Shown: positions 1-9,014, numbered from the stretch's first letter. The stretch is DNA of 64,000 nucleotides from Sorangium sp051521495 (GCF_051521495.1 NZ_CP150355.1:6200001-6264000); one strand, 5' to 3'. Made by a program: numbers and translations. Notes: generated from the sequence alone by a model not told the origin.

Positions 1-642
1 GTGTCCAACCACTCGGGCGGGCCGATCCCCTATGACGGGCTCATGCTGCGGGCCTCGGTGCGGCGGGAGCACCCGGCGCGGCGGGAGCTCCGCTGGCTGG
101 CCGACGACTTCGTGTACTACCTGCCGTTCGCCGGCACGATGATGAACCGGCTCGGGGCCGTGCGGGCCTGCCAGGAGAACGCCGAGCGGCTGCTCGCGGG
201 CGAGCGGCTCATCGCGGTGTTCCCGGAGGGCGTGAAGGGCAGCGGGAAGCTCTACAAGGACCGGTACCAGCTCCAGCGGTTCGGCCGCGGCGGCTTCATC
301 CGGCTGTGCCTGCGCACGCGCACGCCGCTCGTCCCGTGCGCCATCGTGGGGGCGGAGGAGACGAACCCGCTGTTCTATCGGGTCGAGCACGTGACGCGAG
401 CGCTCGGCATCCCGTACCTGCCGATCACGCCGACGTTCCCCGCGCTCGGGCCGCTGGGCCTCGTGCCGGCGCCCACCAAGTGGAAGATCCGCCTGGCCGA
501 GCCGGTGCGGTTCGACGCCTACGGCCCGGAGGCGGCGGACGATCAGATCCTGGTGCGGCGCCTCGCGGAGCGCGTGCGCGCGACGATCCAGGGGCTCATC
601 GACGAGACCCTGGCCACCCGGAAGTCGATCTGGTTCGGATGA
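1..642 (+). CDS. Lysophospholipid acyltransferase family protein (5'-truncated by window edge)
   Basis: This is the C-terminal 213 residues of a PlsC/AGPAT-type acyltransferase, a family that moves an acyl group from acyl-CoA or acyl-ACP to a lysophospholipid at the inner membrane. The first visible residues SNHSGGPIPYDG are the catalytic block I (His plus the acidic residue). AVFPEGVKGSGK is the substrate-binding block III, and VPCAIVGAEE resembles block IV. Because block I normally lies several dozen residues into the protein, the true start is upstream of the window. The stop overlaps the truB ATG (ATGA), which suggests translational coupling. A full-length relative lies at 57684-58583. 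The exact lysolipid substrate cannot be read from the sequence. Confidence 0.85.
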   Translation: MSNHSGGPIPYDGLMLRASVRREHPARRELRWLADDFVYYLPFAGTMMNRLGAVRACQENAERLLAGERLIAVFPEGVKGSGKLYKDRYQLQRFGRGGFIRLCLRTRTPLVPCAIVGAEETNPLFYRVEHVTRALGIPYLPITPTFPALGPLGLVPAPTKWKIRLAEPVRFDAYGPEAADDQILVRRLAERVRATIQGLIDETLATRKSIWFG

Positions 643-1883
643 AGCAGACTGCCAAGGCGGATCCTCCCCCCATTCCTGAGCACGCCACGGGCGGGGATCC
701 GCCCCCTGAGCCCGAGCGTGCGACGAGCAGGGGCGCGCGGCCGGAAGGCGTGCTGGTGGAAGGCGTGCTGGTGGAAGGCGTGCTGGTGGGAGGCGTGCTG
801 GTGGAAGGCGTGCTGGTGGAAGGCGTGCTGGTGATCGACAAGCCGCGCGGGCCGACGAGCCATGACGTCGTGGCCCGGCTGCGCCGCGCCCTCGGCGTGA
901 AGCGTATCGGGCACGCCGGGACGCTCGATCCGATGGCGTCCGGCGTCCTCGTGGTGCTCGTCGGCGAGGCCACCAAGCTCGCGCCGTACCTGACCGCGGA
1001 GGACAAGCGCTACGTGGCGCGCGTCGTGCTCGGCGTGGGCACGGACACCCTCGACGCTGACGGGGAGATCACGGCGGCGCAGCCCCTGCCTGCGTGGCTC
1101 GACGCGGAGCTCGGCGCGCTCGCCGGGGCCGGCGGGCCGCCCGGCGGCGAGGAGCTCGCGCGCGCGGCGCCCCGCATCGCCGCCGCGGTCGACGCGGAGC
1201 GCGCGCGGCAGGACCAGGCGCCGCCGGCATACTCGGCCATCAAGGTCGCGGGGCAGCGCAGCTACGCCCTCGCGCGCGCCGGCCAGGCGGTCGACCTGGC
1301 GGCGCGGGCCGTCGAGGTCCGGTCGCTCGAGGTCACCAGCGCCCGTCGCGCCGAGCCGGGCTGGCTCCCCGGCGCGCCCGCTCTCGCCAAGCGCGCGGCG
1401 CCCGCCACCCTCGAGCTCGCGCTCGAGGTGAGCAAGGGCTATTATGTGCGCTCGCTGGCGCGCGACCTGGGCGCGCGCCTCGACGTCCCCGCGCACCTGT
1501 CCGCGCTCCGCCGCACCGCGAGCGGCAGCTTCACGCTGGAGCAGGCCGTGCCCCTCGACGCTGGCGCCGAGGCGCTGCGCGCGTCGCTGCGCCCGCTCGC
1601 CGAGGCAGCCGCCGCGAGCCTCCCCGTCGCCCGGCTGACCGAGCACGGCGCGCGGCGCGCGCGCATGGGACAATCGCTCACGGAGTGCGACTTCTCCATG
1701 GCTCCGGCGCACCCAGGCGCCGCCGTATGGCTCGATCCGGACGGGCATGTCGTGGCGGTCGGCGCTGCCGAAATCGCCGATGCGGACGGCTCCGAGAGCC
1801 CCACGACGCCGTCTCCAAGTCGATTTTCCGTCCTGCGCGGTTTTTCCGGACCGCCGGACGTGCGTGGGAATCCTGCTAGATAA
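639..1883 (+). CDS. truB: tRNA pseudouridine(55) synthase TruB
   Basis: TruB converts U55 of the tRNA T-loop to pseudouridine. The 414-residue product has the family start VIDKPRGPTSHDVV and the catalytic block GHAGTLDPMASG, with Asp97 as the expected nucleophile. SKGYYVRSLARDLG is a further conserved block. It is longer than the roughly 310-residue enterobacterial enzyme because of an N-terminal extension, an Ala/Gly-rich insertion (residues about 160-185) and a C-terminal tail. The ATG at 639 overlaps the TGA of the acyltransferase. The N-terminus carries six tandem EGVLV-type pentapeptides that duplicate the first beta-strand (GVLVIDKP). Usual neighbours such as rbfA, infB and rpsO are not present downstream. 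Confidence 0.95.
   Translation: MKQTAKADPPPIPEHATGGDPPPEPERATSRGARPEGVLVEGVLVEGVLVGGVLVEGVLVEGVLVIDKPRGPTSHDVVARLRRALGVKRIGHAGTLDPMASGVLVVLVGEATKLAPYLTAEDKRYVARVVLGVGTDTLDADGEITAAQPLPAWLDAELGALAGAGGPPGGEELARAAPRIAAAVDAERARQDQAPPAYSAIKVAGQRSYALARAGQAVDLAARAVEVRSLEVTSARRAEPGWLPGAPALAKRAAPATLELALEVSKGYYVRSLARDLGARLDVPAHLSALRRTASGSFTLEQAVPLDAGAEALRASLRPLAEAAAASLPVARLTEHGARRARMGQSLTECDFSMAPAHPGAAVWLDPDGHVVAVGAAEIADADGSESPTTPSPSRFSVLRGFSGPPDVRGNPAR
744..833 (+). repeat. 15-bp tandem repeat in truB (six units)
   Basis: Six head-to-tail copies of GAAGGCGTGCTGGTG encode EGVLV. One unit (789-803) has a single A-to-G change giving GGVLV. The last unit runs straight into the conserved IDKP of TruB, so the array arose by amplifying the codons of the first beta-strand. 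Confidence 0.95.
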
Positions 1884-2098
1884 GAGAAACCCACAGCACA
1901 CGGCAATTCCCTGGACTTCGGCAGATCCACGGCGCATGTCACTGGCGGAGCGCCGCGTGTTCGGTCGAGCTGGGGAGTCCGCCTGCCGGCGAGAGCAGCA
2001 AGAACGCGCGGTTCCGTCATCTCCTGAGATTTCGCGTCCCGGTCCGGTTGCGCTCCCCTCGCCTGTTCCGTTACGATTCGTCCGTTAGGAGCCTCGGT

Positions 2099-3391
2099 TT
2101 GAGTCCCGATTTCGTTCCATTGCCAGCGCTCGGCGCTGCAGTTCTCTCCGCTGTATTTGGCTCGCTGTTCGTCGGCGCCGACACCGCACTGACGACGCTG
2201 AGCGCGACAAGGCTCGGCGCGCTGATTGAGCAGTCGACGGGCCCCACCAAGGCCGCCTACGAGCGGATTCGGCAGGAGGACGCCAAGCTCCGTTCCCGCT
2301 ACCTGCTCGGCTGGGTCGTATCGACCAGCCTGACGGCCGCCTGCTTCGATCTCTTTTTCCGTGGGATGGTCCCTGGCGCTGCGCTCTATCTCGGGCTGGC
2401 GACCACCATCATCGTCAGCGGAGCCCTTTACGAGGTCAGCTCCACGCTGGGCCGCAAGCACGCCGATCGGGCAGCATCGATGGCGGTCCGCTTCTTGCGC
2501 CCTCTCGAAATCGCGATGCTGCCGCTGGCCATACCGCTCGGCTGGATCGGCTCCAAGCTGGGGCCGCGGGACGGTGAGCAGCCGTCGGACCCGCGGGTCG
2601 CCGAGGCGGAGGTCGAGATCCTCGTCGATGAGGTCGAGCGCTCGGGTCTCTTCGGGCGAGAGCCGGCGGAGATGATCCGGAATGTGCTCGAGTTCGCCGA
2701 TCGCACGGCGCGGGACGTGATGGTGCCGCGATCCAAGGTCGAGGCCATCGAGATCTCGACTCCGCTCGAGAAGGTGCTGGAGATCGTCACCGAGAGCGGG
2801 CACTCGCGGTATCCGGTCTACAAGGATCAGACCGACAACATCGCTGGTCTTCTCTATGCGAAGGACCTGTTCAAGGTCCTCGAGGAGCGCCGGCTCAAGA
2901 ACACGACGCTCCGGGAGATCACGCGGAGCCCTGCGAATTTCGTCGCCGAGTCGCAGCCGCTCTCGTCCCTGCTCCGGGAGATGAAGAGCCGGAGACAGCA
3001 CCTCGCCATCGTTGTCGACGAGTTCGGTGGCATGTCGGGGATTGTCACGCTGGAGGACGTGCTCGAGGAGATTGTCGGCGACATCCGGGACGAGCACGAC
3101 GAGACGGACGACGGGGCGGCCATCCAGGATCTGGGCGACGGGCGGCTGGTCGCCGACGCTGCAGTGTCGATGAGCGATCTCTCGGCCTACCTGGGCGCGG
3201 AGCTCGACCGGGAGGGAAAGTACGAGTCGCTCGGCGGGATGATCACGCAGCACGTGGGCAAGGTGCCCGAGGTGGGCACGGCCGTGAGCAAGTTCGGGCT
3301 GCGCTTCATCGTGCGGGACAGCGACGAGCGGCACATCGGGAAGGTGGAGATCGTCCGCCCCCGAGCCGTGGGCGCCGGCGGGGCTGCCTGA
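2099..3391 (+). CDS. CNNM/CBS-domain membrane protein (CorC/HlyC family)
   Basis: The predicted 430-residue membrane protein belongs to the hemolysin C/CorC/MpfA group, whose members are linked to divalent-cation export. The first half (residues 1-160) has hydrophobic segments of the CNNM (DUF21) domain. A CBS pair follows (about 200-325; RDVMVPRSKVEAIE, YAKDLFKVL, VVDEFGGMSGIVTLEDVLEE). The C-terminal 80 residues match the CorC_HlyC domain. TTG at 2099 was chosen because GGAG lies seven bases upstream (2088-2091) and the first residues then enter the first membrane segment. An in-frame TTG at 2048 would add 17 non-hydrophobic residues. It stands alone and faces a minus-strand gene across a structured intergenic repeat. 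Confidence 0.85.
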   Translation: MSPDFVPLPALGAAVLSAVFGSLFVGADTALTTLSATRLGALIEQSTGPTKAAYERIRQEDAKLRSRYLLGWVVSTSLTAACFDLFFRGMVPGAALYLGLATTIIVSGALYEVSSTLGRKHADRAASMAVRFLRPLEIAMLPLAIPLGWIGSKLGPRDGEQPSDPRVAEAEVEILVDEVERSGLFGREPAEMIRNVLEFADRTARDVMVPRSKVEAIEISTPLEKVLEIVTESGHSRYPVYKDQTDNIAGLLYAKDLFKVLEERRLKNTTLREITRSPANFVAESQPLSSLLREMKSRRQHLAIVVDEFGGMSGIVTLEDVLEEIVGDIRDEHDETDDGAAIQDLGDGRLVADAAVSMSDLSAYLGAELDREGKYESLGGMITQHVGKVPEVGTAVSKFGLRFIVRDSDERHIGKVEIVRPRAVGAGGAA

Positions 3392-3731
3392 AGCGGCCCT
3401 GAAGCGGCGGGCCGCGCGCGGGAGGCGTTTTGCCAAGCTGCCCGGCCCCGTCCCCGCGCCGCCCCCCCTCGCTCCGGGCCTACCGCTACTCCCTGGAGGA
3501 GCCCCCCTCCTCCCCTTCCCTCCTCCCGAGCGAAGGCGGACGGGCTCCCCCTAGGCCGCGATCCCAGGGCCCTCTCGTGCGATGCGGTGCCTCAGATTTG
3601 CCGCGGCCGAGCGGCGCGCGCCCGCACAGGAGACGGGCCCAGATCGGCGTTTTCGGCGCGCAGGCGTGCTCCAGCACGCCGAGCACCGAAAACGTCGAGG
3701 TGGGCCCGTATCCGAAGCGGGCGCGTGCCGC
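3392..3731. other. Convergent intergenic region
   Basis: No gene is supported in these 340 bp. Besides hairpin copy 1 they hold a purine/pyrimidine-biased stretch near 3495-3530, with a small GGAGGAG/CTCCTCC inverted repeat that could end transcription of the CBS-domain gene. Confidence 0.6.
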
Positions 3732-3732
3732 T
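3610..3732 (-). repeat. Extended hairpin element, copy 1
   Basis: This is a 123-bp near-perfect extended palindrome. The basal stem is 16 bp (3610-3625 with 3717-3732, one G-T pair). An internal loop follows, then a 9-bp stem (3633-3641 with 3701-3709), a stem of about 13 bp around GCGTTTTCGG (3644-3656 with 3686-3698), and an apical 8-bp stem with a CC loop (3663-3680). It matches copy 2 at 17594-17720 without indels. The middle differs at two positions in 71, while both outer stems differ by compensated changes. It begins at the last base of the stop codon of the minus-strand gene at 3732-4937 and lies between convergent genes. A terminator, a structured RNA or a REP-like element are all possible. 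Confidence 0.85.
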
Positions 3733-4937
3733 CAGCGGGCGAGGGAGAGTTTGTGGAGCTCGTTCGCGAGATCGTCGCCCTCCTTGATGAGGCCGGGCGT
3801 CTCTTCGACGGGGTTGTCCTTGTTGCCCTCGAGCGACTTGCGGATGTCCTCCATCGCGCTGGCGAGCTTGAAGATCATCTGCTCGCTCGTCAGGCCAGCG
3901 ACGGACTGAGGATCGATCGGGAGGGCCTGCAGGTCGCCGCCGGCGATGTCGCCCTTCGTCCAGCGGGTGGCCTCCTTTTCGGAAGCCTTCATGCCCTGCT
4001 GCGTGCGCTCGAGGCGGCTCACCGTGTACTTCGCCGGCCAGTCCTTGCCGAACGGGAACGGCGCCTTGTTGGGAACGAGCTCGGCCAGCGTCTTGTCGCC
4101 GTCCCGGCGGAAGACCACCGAGAAGTTCACCATCGGCTCTTCCTGCTCCTTCCACGACTTCTCGACGGGCGCCTGCGCGGCCGAGAGGACGTTCTTGAGG
4201 CTGTCCTTGGTCTTGTTGAGATCCTGGACCGCCGTGGTGTAGGCGAGAACCTGGCGCATCACCCGCCCCGGGAGGCCGCCGATCTGCTTGCCCTCCAGGT
4301 TGGTGGCATCGAATGGAACGTTGATGCCGCCCAGATCGTTCATGAGCTGCGTGGGGAAGGTCTTCCCCTTGAGCGCCGTCTGGCCCGCATCGAGCTTGTC
4401 CTTCAGCTCCTGCATCTTCTCGTTCGCGGCCCGCACGTCCTTCTCGAGCGCCCCGGCGCCCTCGACGGCGAGCTTGCCGCGATCACCGCGCTCCTTCGCG
4501 CCGCCGATCGCGAAGCCCACGGCGATGCCGACGACCGCCGCGAGGCCAGCGTAGAGCGCCGTCTTCTTCGAGGCCTTCCGGCGCTCCTGCTCGACCTCCT
4601 CGCCGACCTCGACCTTGATGGTCTGCGCGGCCGCCGTCGGCTTGGGCGGAGGCGTCGGGATCGCAGGACGCGGCTGCGGCGCGAACGGAGGCAGCGGGAT
4701 GCCTGGCGAGATCCCGGGCGGGGGCGCGATGCCTCCGACGGAGGGCATCGGCGGCCGCGCGCTCGGATGCGGCGAGGGCAGCCCAATGGGGCCCGCATTC
4801 ATGTCGGGAGGCGGCCCCGATCCGGGCTGCGGGCCAGGCACGGGAAGGGGGACAGCCGCTCCCGGTGCCCCGCCTATCGCCGTTTTGCCAAGCCGAGCCT
4901 TCAGATCGATTTTGCTCTTCTTCTTTTCTTCAGCCAT
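3732..4937 (-). CDS. Membrane-anchored proline-rich, coiled-coil protein of unknown function
   Basis: The product is 401 residues. After a charged start (MAEEKKKSKIDLKARLGK) comes a Pro/Gly-rich linker of about 100 residues and a Lys/Glu-rich stretch. One transmembrane helix follows (ALYAGLAAVVGIAVGFAIGG, around residues 130-150). An alpha-helical region then contains Glu/Lys heptads suggesting a coiled coil (about 155-200), and there is a soluble C-terminal domain of about 200 residues. The ATG at 4937 is preceded by GAGGAG; upstream in-frame codons lack a ribosome site. The layout (cytoplasmic disordered N-terminus, one helix, outside domain) suggests an envelope or scaffolding role, but no family was recognised. 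The stop codon touches hairpin copy 1. Confidence 0.7.
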   Translation of the reverse strand: MAEEKKKSKIDLKARLGKTAIGGAPGAAVPLPVPGPQPGSGPPPDMNAGPIGLPSPHPSARPPMPSVGGIAPPPGISPGIPLPPFAPQPRPAIPTPPPKPTAAAQTIKVEVGEEVEQERRKASKKTALYAGLAAVVGIAVGFAIGGAKERGDRGKLAVEGAGALEKDVRAANEKMQELKDKLDAGQTALKGKTFPTQLMNDLGGINVPFDATNLEGKQIGGLPGRVMRQVLAYTTAVQDLNKTKDSLKNVLSAAQAPVEKSWKEQEEPMVNFSVVFRRDGDKTLAELVPNKAPFPFGKDWPAKYTVSRLERTQQGMKASEKEATRWTKGDIAGGDLQALPIDPQSVAGLTSEQMIFKLASAMEDIRKSLEGNKDNPVEETPGLIKEGDDLANELHKLSLAR

Positions 4938-5399
4938 CGGCTCCTCGAGGACGGGATCGCTGCACCATTTCGCGCTGAAAATTCCGGCTCGCCCGAGGGA
5001 ATCGACCCACCACGGCCCGAACCGAAGCTGCCCCTGCGCGAGCAGCAACAGAAAACGACCCGGGCCGGCCTCCAGCAGACCGACATGGGAGCGGGGAGGG
5101 AAAGATCAGCAACACGACGGGAGCGCCGGGCGAGCGGACAACCCGCCGGGCACGTTAGCGGCGCGCCGCCTGGAATGTCAACGCGATGGCGATCAGGGCG
5201 CAGGAGGTGTTTCGACAGGCGATCGCCAGGCCGCGCGGGCCACCCGACCCCCCGGCGGCCGCCGCCTGCCCACGGCAGGCCCCGTCAGCCCGCAGCGGCG
5301 CCCTCGCCGGGTGTGCGCCGGCGTCCTCCCGGCACTCCTACAGGCGACCGCCGGCAGCCTGGCCCTCCGCGGAGGGACCAGGTAGGAAGCAGGCGGCTC
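4938..5399. promoter_or_regulatory. Divergent intergenic region, probable promoters for both sides
   Basis: These 462 bp separate the divergent genes at 3732-4937 and 5400-6518, so at least two promoters are expected here. No convincing -35/-10 pair was found. A tight perfect inverted repeat (GCCTGCC, three-base loop, GGCAGGC; 5264-5280) is the only clear local structure. Confidence 0.4.
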
Positions 5400-6518
5400 A
5401 TGGTGTCGTTCAAGTTCGGCGGGGGTCGGCCGCCGCGGCCCCCCTCTCCCTCCGACAGCGGACCGCAGACACCGCCCGCGGCTACCTTCGGCGGCGGACG
5501 GCAGGCGCCACCGCAGGCTTCCTCCGGCGGCGGGGGGCAGGCGCCGCCCCCTTCGTCACCCGGCGGGGGTCGGCAGGTGCCGCCCCCTTCGTCACCCGGC
5601 GGGGGTCGGCAGGTGCCGCCCCCGCGGCGGCCATCGCTCCGGATGGAGACCCGGCGCGTCACGAGCTTCGATGGCACCGAGATCGCCTACCGCGTGACGC
5701 CGCCGCCGTTCGAGGGCGCGAAGACGGTGGTCCTGGTCAACGGGCTGGGCGGGCCGTACCTCGCCTGGCGGGCGCAGGTCGAGTACCTCTCCGACCAGTA
5801 CCGGTTCATCACGTGGGACTACCGCGGGATGTACGCGTCGAACCGCCCGTCGCCGGACGTCCCCGGCGCCTACGCTGTCGAGAACCATGTCCGCGACCTG
5901 GAGGCGATCCTCGCGGTCGAAGGGATCCGGCACGGGTCGCTGATGGGATGGAGCGTGGGCGTCCAGGTGGCGCTGGAGGCGTTCCGCAGGCTCCCGGGGT
6001 TCGCCGCGAACCTGGTCCTGCTGAACGGCACCTACCGCCGGCCCCTGGAGACGATGGGGCCGGTGCCGGGGCTCGGGCGGCTGTTCCCGCCGCTCGTGAC
6101 GCTCGCGGCGCGCGCTCGCACGCTGGCGGCCCGGGTGACGGGAAGCACCATCGGCCCGCCGGACGCAGTGCACTGGCTGAAGCGAATGGGGCTGCTCGGG
6201 AAGACGCTCGACAGCGAGGCGTTCGCCGAGCTCGTCCAGCCGTTCGGCCAGCTCGACATGGACGCGCTCGTCAGCAATCTCCGCGCGCTGGACGCGCACG
6301 ACGCCGAGGACGTGCTCGAGCAGATCGACGTTCCGACGCTGCTCATCACCGGCGACCGCGACGTGTTCACCCCCCGGGCGCTGGCGCAGTCGATGGCGCG
6401 CCGCATCCCGATGGCCGAGATCCTCGTGGTCCGCGGCGGGACCCACACCACCGCGGTCGAGTTCCCCGAGCTCGTCTCGCTCCGGATCGAGCGCTTCTTC
6501 GCCGACCACGGCTTCTAA
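5400..6518 (+). CDS. Alpha/beta-hydrolase fold protein with repetitive N-terminal extension
   Basis: The product is 372 residues. The hydrolase domain begins at about residue 82 (METRRVTSFDGTEIAYR), with oxyanion region VNGLGGPYLAWR and nucleophile elbow GWSVGV. The acid is Asp in LLITGDRDVFTPR and the base is His in RGGTHTTAVEFP, so the catalytic triad looks complete. The first 80 residues are a Gly/Pro/Ser/Gln repeat (GGGRQVPPPSSP type) carried by 36-bp DNA repeats. ATG 5400 keeps this extension; the internal ATG at 5643 would give a classic compact hydrolase, so the start is uncertain. Substrate is unknown; esterase, epoxide hydrolase or lactonase activity are all possible. It faces tex across a terminator. 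Confidence 0.8.
   Translation: MVSFKFGGGRPPRPPSPSDSGPQTPPAATFGGGRQAPPQASSGGGGQAPPPSSPGGGRQVPPPSSPGGGRQVPPPRRPSLRMETRRVTSFDGTEIAYRVTPPPFEGAKTVVLVNGLGGPYLAWRAQVEYLSDQYRFITWDYRGMYASNRPSPDVPGAYAVENHVRDLEAILAVEGIRHGSLMGWSVGVQVALEAFRRLPGFAANLVLLNGTYRRPLETMGPVPGLGRLFPPLVTLAARARTLAARVTGSTIGPPDAVHWLKRMGLLGKTLDSEAFAELVQPFGQLDMDALVSNLRALDAHDAEDVLEQIDVPTLLITGDRDVFTPRALAQSMARRIPMAEILVVRGGTHTTAVEFPELVSLRIERFFADHGF
5545..5616 (+). repeat. 36-bp perfect tandem duplication in hydrolase N-terminus
   Basis: Two identical 36-bp units (5545-5580 and 5581-5616) encode PPSSPGGGRQVP-type peptides. More degenerate copies precede them from about 5475. Confidence 0.85.
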
Positions 6519-6554
6519 AGCGCGCCCGCCTGGCCCGGAGCCGGCGGGCGCGCT
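6519..6554. terminator. Bidirectional terminator hairpin
   Basis: A perfect 12-bp inverted repeat (AGCGCGCCCGCC at 6519-6530, GGCGGGCGCGCT at 6543-6554) begins right after the hydrolase TAA and is followed by a T-rich tract (6560-6600). It lies between convergent genes and fits rho-independent termination, most clearly for the plus strand. Confidence 0.8.
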
Positions 6555-6592
6555 CCGCTCATTCTACGCTTATTTTTCCGCCTATTTTCCGC

Positions 6593-8959
6593 TCATTTCC
6601 TGAGGAGGTCGGCGAACGGGTTGTTGCGGAAGCCGCCCGCCGAGCTCCCCTGCCCCTTCCCCTGCTGTCCCTGGGCCGGCCGGCGGCCGTCGCCGCGATC
6701 GTTGCGGCCGCCCGCGGGAGCGCCGCCCGCCTGCGGGCGCGCGCCGGCGGGAGCGCCGCCCTTCTTCGCCGTGAGCGAGATGCGCTTGCGCACGAGATCG
6801 ACCTCGAGGACCCGCACCTTGATCTTCTCGCCCACCTTCGCGACCTCGTTCGGGTCCTTCACGAACCTGTCCGCGAGCTGCGAGACGTGCACGAGGCCGT
6901 CCTGGTGGACGCCGATGTCGACGAAGGCGCCGAACGCCGTGACGTTGGTCACCACGCCCTCGAGCTCCATCCCCGGCTTGAGGTCCTCCATGGTCCGCAC
7001 GTCGTCGCGGAACTTCGGCGGCTCGAACGTGGCGCGCGGGTCGCGGCCCGGCTTCTTCAGCTCGCTCAGGATGTCGTTCAGCGTGAACGAGCCGACGTCG
7101 CCGGCCTCGTACTTCTTCGGATCGATCCGCGCGATCGCCGCCGTGTCGCCGATGAGCGACCCGACGGGCACGCCGAGGTCCGCCGCGATGCGCTCGACCA
7201 GGCCGTAGCGCTCCGGGTGCACGGCGCTCGCGTCGAGCGGGTGTTCCCCGCCCCGGACGCGCACGAAGCCCGCCGCCTGCTCGAACGTCCGCGGGCCGAC
7301 GCCGGGCACGTCGAGCAGCGCCTTGCGGCTCTTGAACGCGCCGTGCAGGTCGCGGTGAGCGACGATCTTCTTCGCGAGGCTCGGGCCGATGCCGGCGACG
7401 CGGGCGAGCAGCGGGGCGCTCGCGGTGTTGAGCTCGACGCCGACCAGGTTGACGCAGCTCTCGATGACCTCGTCGAGCTTCCGCGCGAGCAGGCCCTGGT
7501 AGACGTCGTGCTGGTACTGACCGACGCCGATGCTCTTCGGGTCGACCTTCACGAGCTCCGCGAGAGGGTCCTGCAGCCTGCGGGCGATGCTGATCGCGCC
7601 GCGCACGGTGAGGTCGAGGTCGGGGAACTCCTCGCGCGCGACGTCGCTCGCCGAGTAGACGCTCGCGCCCGCCTCGCTCACCGGGACGCAGAACAGCTTC
7701 TCCGTCTGCTCCGTCAGGCCCTCCGACGCGAGCACGTCCTTCACGAACGCCTCGGTCTCGCGGCCGTGCGTGCCGTTGCCCACCGCGACCGCGCGGAGCG
7801 GGTACTTGCGGCAGATGCGGCGCAGGTCCTGGCGCGCGCGCTCGAGCGAGTCGCCGCTGCCGACCAGGTAGATGGTTGTGTGCTCGAGGAGCTTGCCCGT
7901 CTCGTCGACGACGGCGCATTTGCAGCCGGTGCGCTGGCCGGGATCGATGCCGAGCACCGCCTTCGTACCGAACGGCGCGGCGAGCAGGAGCTCGCGGAGG
8001 TTCTGGGCGAAGACCTCGACCGCGGCGCGATCGGCCTGCATCTTGAGGTCGACGCGCACGTCGCTCTGCACCGCGGGGAGCAGGAGCCGCTTCACGGCGT
8101 CGTCCGCGGCCTTCGTGAGCTCGCCGGCCCACGGCGATTTCGGCTTCAGGCCCACCGCGGCGTGGACCTTCGGGACGAGCGGCTCGGGCGCGAGCTCGAT
8201 CGAGGCGCGGAGCACGCCCTCGGCCTCGCCGCGGCGGATCGCGAGGTAGCGGTGCGAGGGGATGTTCGCGACGGGCTCCTCGAAGCTCCCGTACATGTCG
8301 AATTTCGTCTGCTTGGCCGCGTGCTCCTCGTTCTTCTGGACCTTGATGACGCCTTCCTTCGCGTAGGCCTCGCGGACGAGCTTGCGCACGTCGGCGTGCT
8401 CGGCGATGCGCTCGGCGCAGATGTCGCGCGCGCCGGCGAGGGCGGCCGCCGTATCGGGGACCTCCTTCTCGGCGCTGACGAACGCGCGGGCCTCGTCCTC
8501 GGGGCTGCCGTCCCCCGGCTGCGACCAGATGCGATCCGCGAGCGGCTCGAGGCCCCGCTCCTTCGCGATGATGGCCCGCGTGCGGCGCTTCGGCTTGAAG
8601 GGGAGGTAGAGGTCCTCGAGCTCGGCCTTGGTGTGGCAGGCGCGGATCTTCGAGGCGAGCGCGTCGGTGAGCTTGCCCTGCTTCTGGATCTCCGCGAGCA
8701 CCGTGGCGCGGCGCTCCTCGAGCTCGATGAGGTAGGCGCGGCGCTCCTCGATGGCGCGGATCTGCACCTCGTCGAGCCCGCCGGTCGCCTCCTTGCGGTA
8801 GCGGGCGATGAACGGCACCGTCGCCCCCTCGGCGAGCAGCTTGGCCACCGCCGAGACCCCCTGGCGCGGGAGGCTCAGCTCCTCGGCCAGGAGCGGGACC
8901 GGATCAAACGAGCTGTCCGCGCGGCTCGGGACAGCGACAGGGCTCTGCGTCTCAGTCAT
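6593..8959 (-). CDS. tex: Tex family transcription accessory / RNA-binding protein
   Basis: The 788-residue product matches full-length Tex, a cytoplasmic nucleic-acid-binding protein associated with transcription complexes and conserved across bacteria. Domain order is canonical. The N-terminal helical Tex domain contains PFIARYRKEATGGLDE (about 50-65). A YqgF-like RNase H fold follows (VLGIDPGQRTGCK, about 335). Tandem helix-hairpin-helix motifs come next (RVAGIGPSLAKKIV and LLDVPGVGPRTFE, about 510-575). The C-terminal S1 domain (GVVTNVTAFGAFVDIGVHQD, about 660-735) ends the conserved part. A low-complexity Gly/Arg/Gln-rich tail ends the protein. It is a single gene, convergent with the hydrolase. 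Confidence 0.95.
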   Translation of the reverse strand: MTETQSPVAVPSRADSSFDPVPLLAEELSLPRQGVSAVAKLLAEGATVPFIARYRKEATGGLDEVQIRAIEERRAYLIELEERRATVLAEIQKQGKLTDALASKIRACHTKAELEDLYLPFKPKRRTRAIIAKERGLEPLADRIWSQPGDGSPEDEARAFVSAEKEVPDTAAALAGARDICAERIAEHADVRKLVREAYAKEGVIKVQKNEEHAAKQTKFDMYGSFEEPVANIPSHRYLAIRRGEAEGVLRASIELAPEPLVPKVHAAVGLKPKSPWAGELTKAADDAVKRLLLPAVQSDVRVDLKMQADRAAVEVFAQNLRELLLAAPFGTKAVLGIDPGQRTGCKCAVVDETGKLLEHTTIYLVGSGDSLERARQDLRRICRKYPLRAVAVGNGTHGRETEAFVKDVLASEGLTEQTEKLFCVPVSEAGASVYSASDVAREEFPDLDLTVRGAISIARRLQDPLAELVKVDPKSIGVGQYQHDVYQGLLARKLDEVIESCVNLVGVELNTASAPLLARVAGIGPSLAKKIVAHRDLHGAFKSRKALLDVPGVGPRTFEQAAGFVRVRGGEHPLDASAVHPERYGLVERIAADLGVPVGSLIGDTAAIARIDPKKYEAGDVGSFTLNDILSELKKPGRDPRATFEPPKFRDDVRTMEDLKPGMELEGVVTNVTAFGAFVDIGVHQDGLVHVSQLADRFVKDPNEVAKVGEKIKVRVLEVDLVRKRISLTAKKGGAPAGARPQAGGAPAGGRNDRGDGRRPAQGQQGKGQGSSAGGFRNNPFADLLRK

Positions 8960-9014
8960 GGGCGCGGCATACGCGCAGGGTGCACGCGCGTCCAGGCTTG
9001 ACTTGCGGTGCGCC

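Noticed and set aside
5186..9001. Very long plus-strand open frame opposite tex and overlapping the hydrolase
   Set aside because: It is an Arg/Ala-rich shadow frame caused by high G+C. Tex and the hydrolase have clear family motifs in their own frames.
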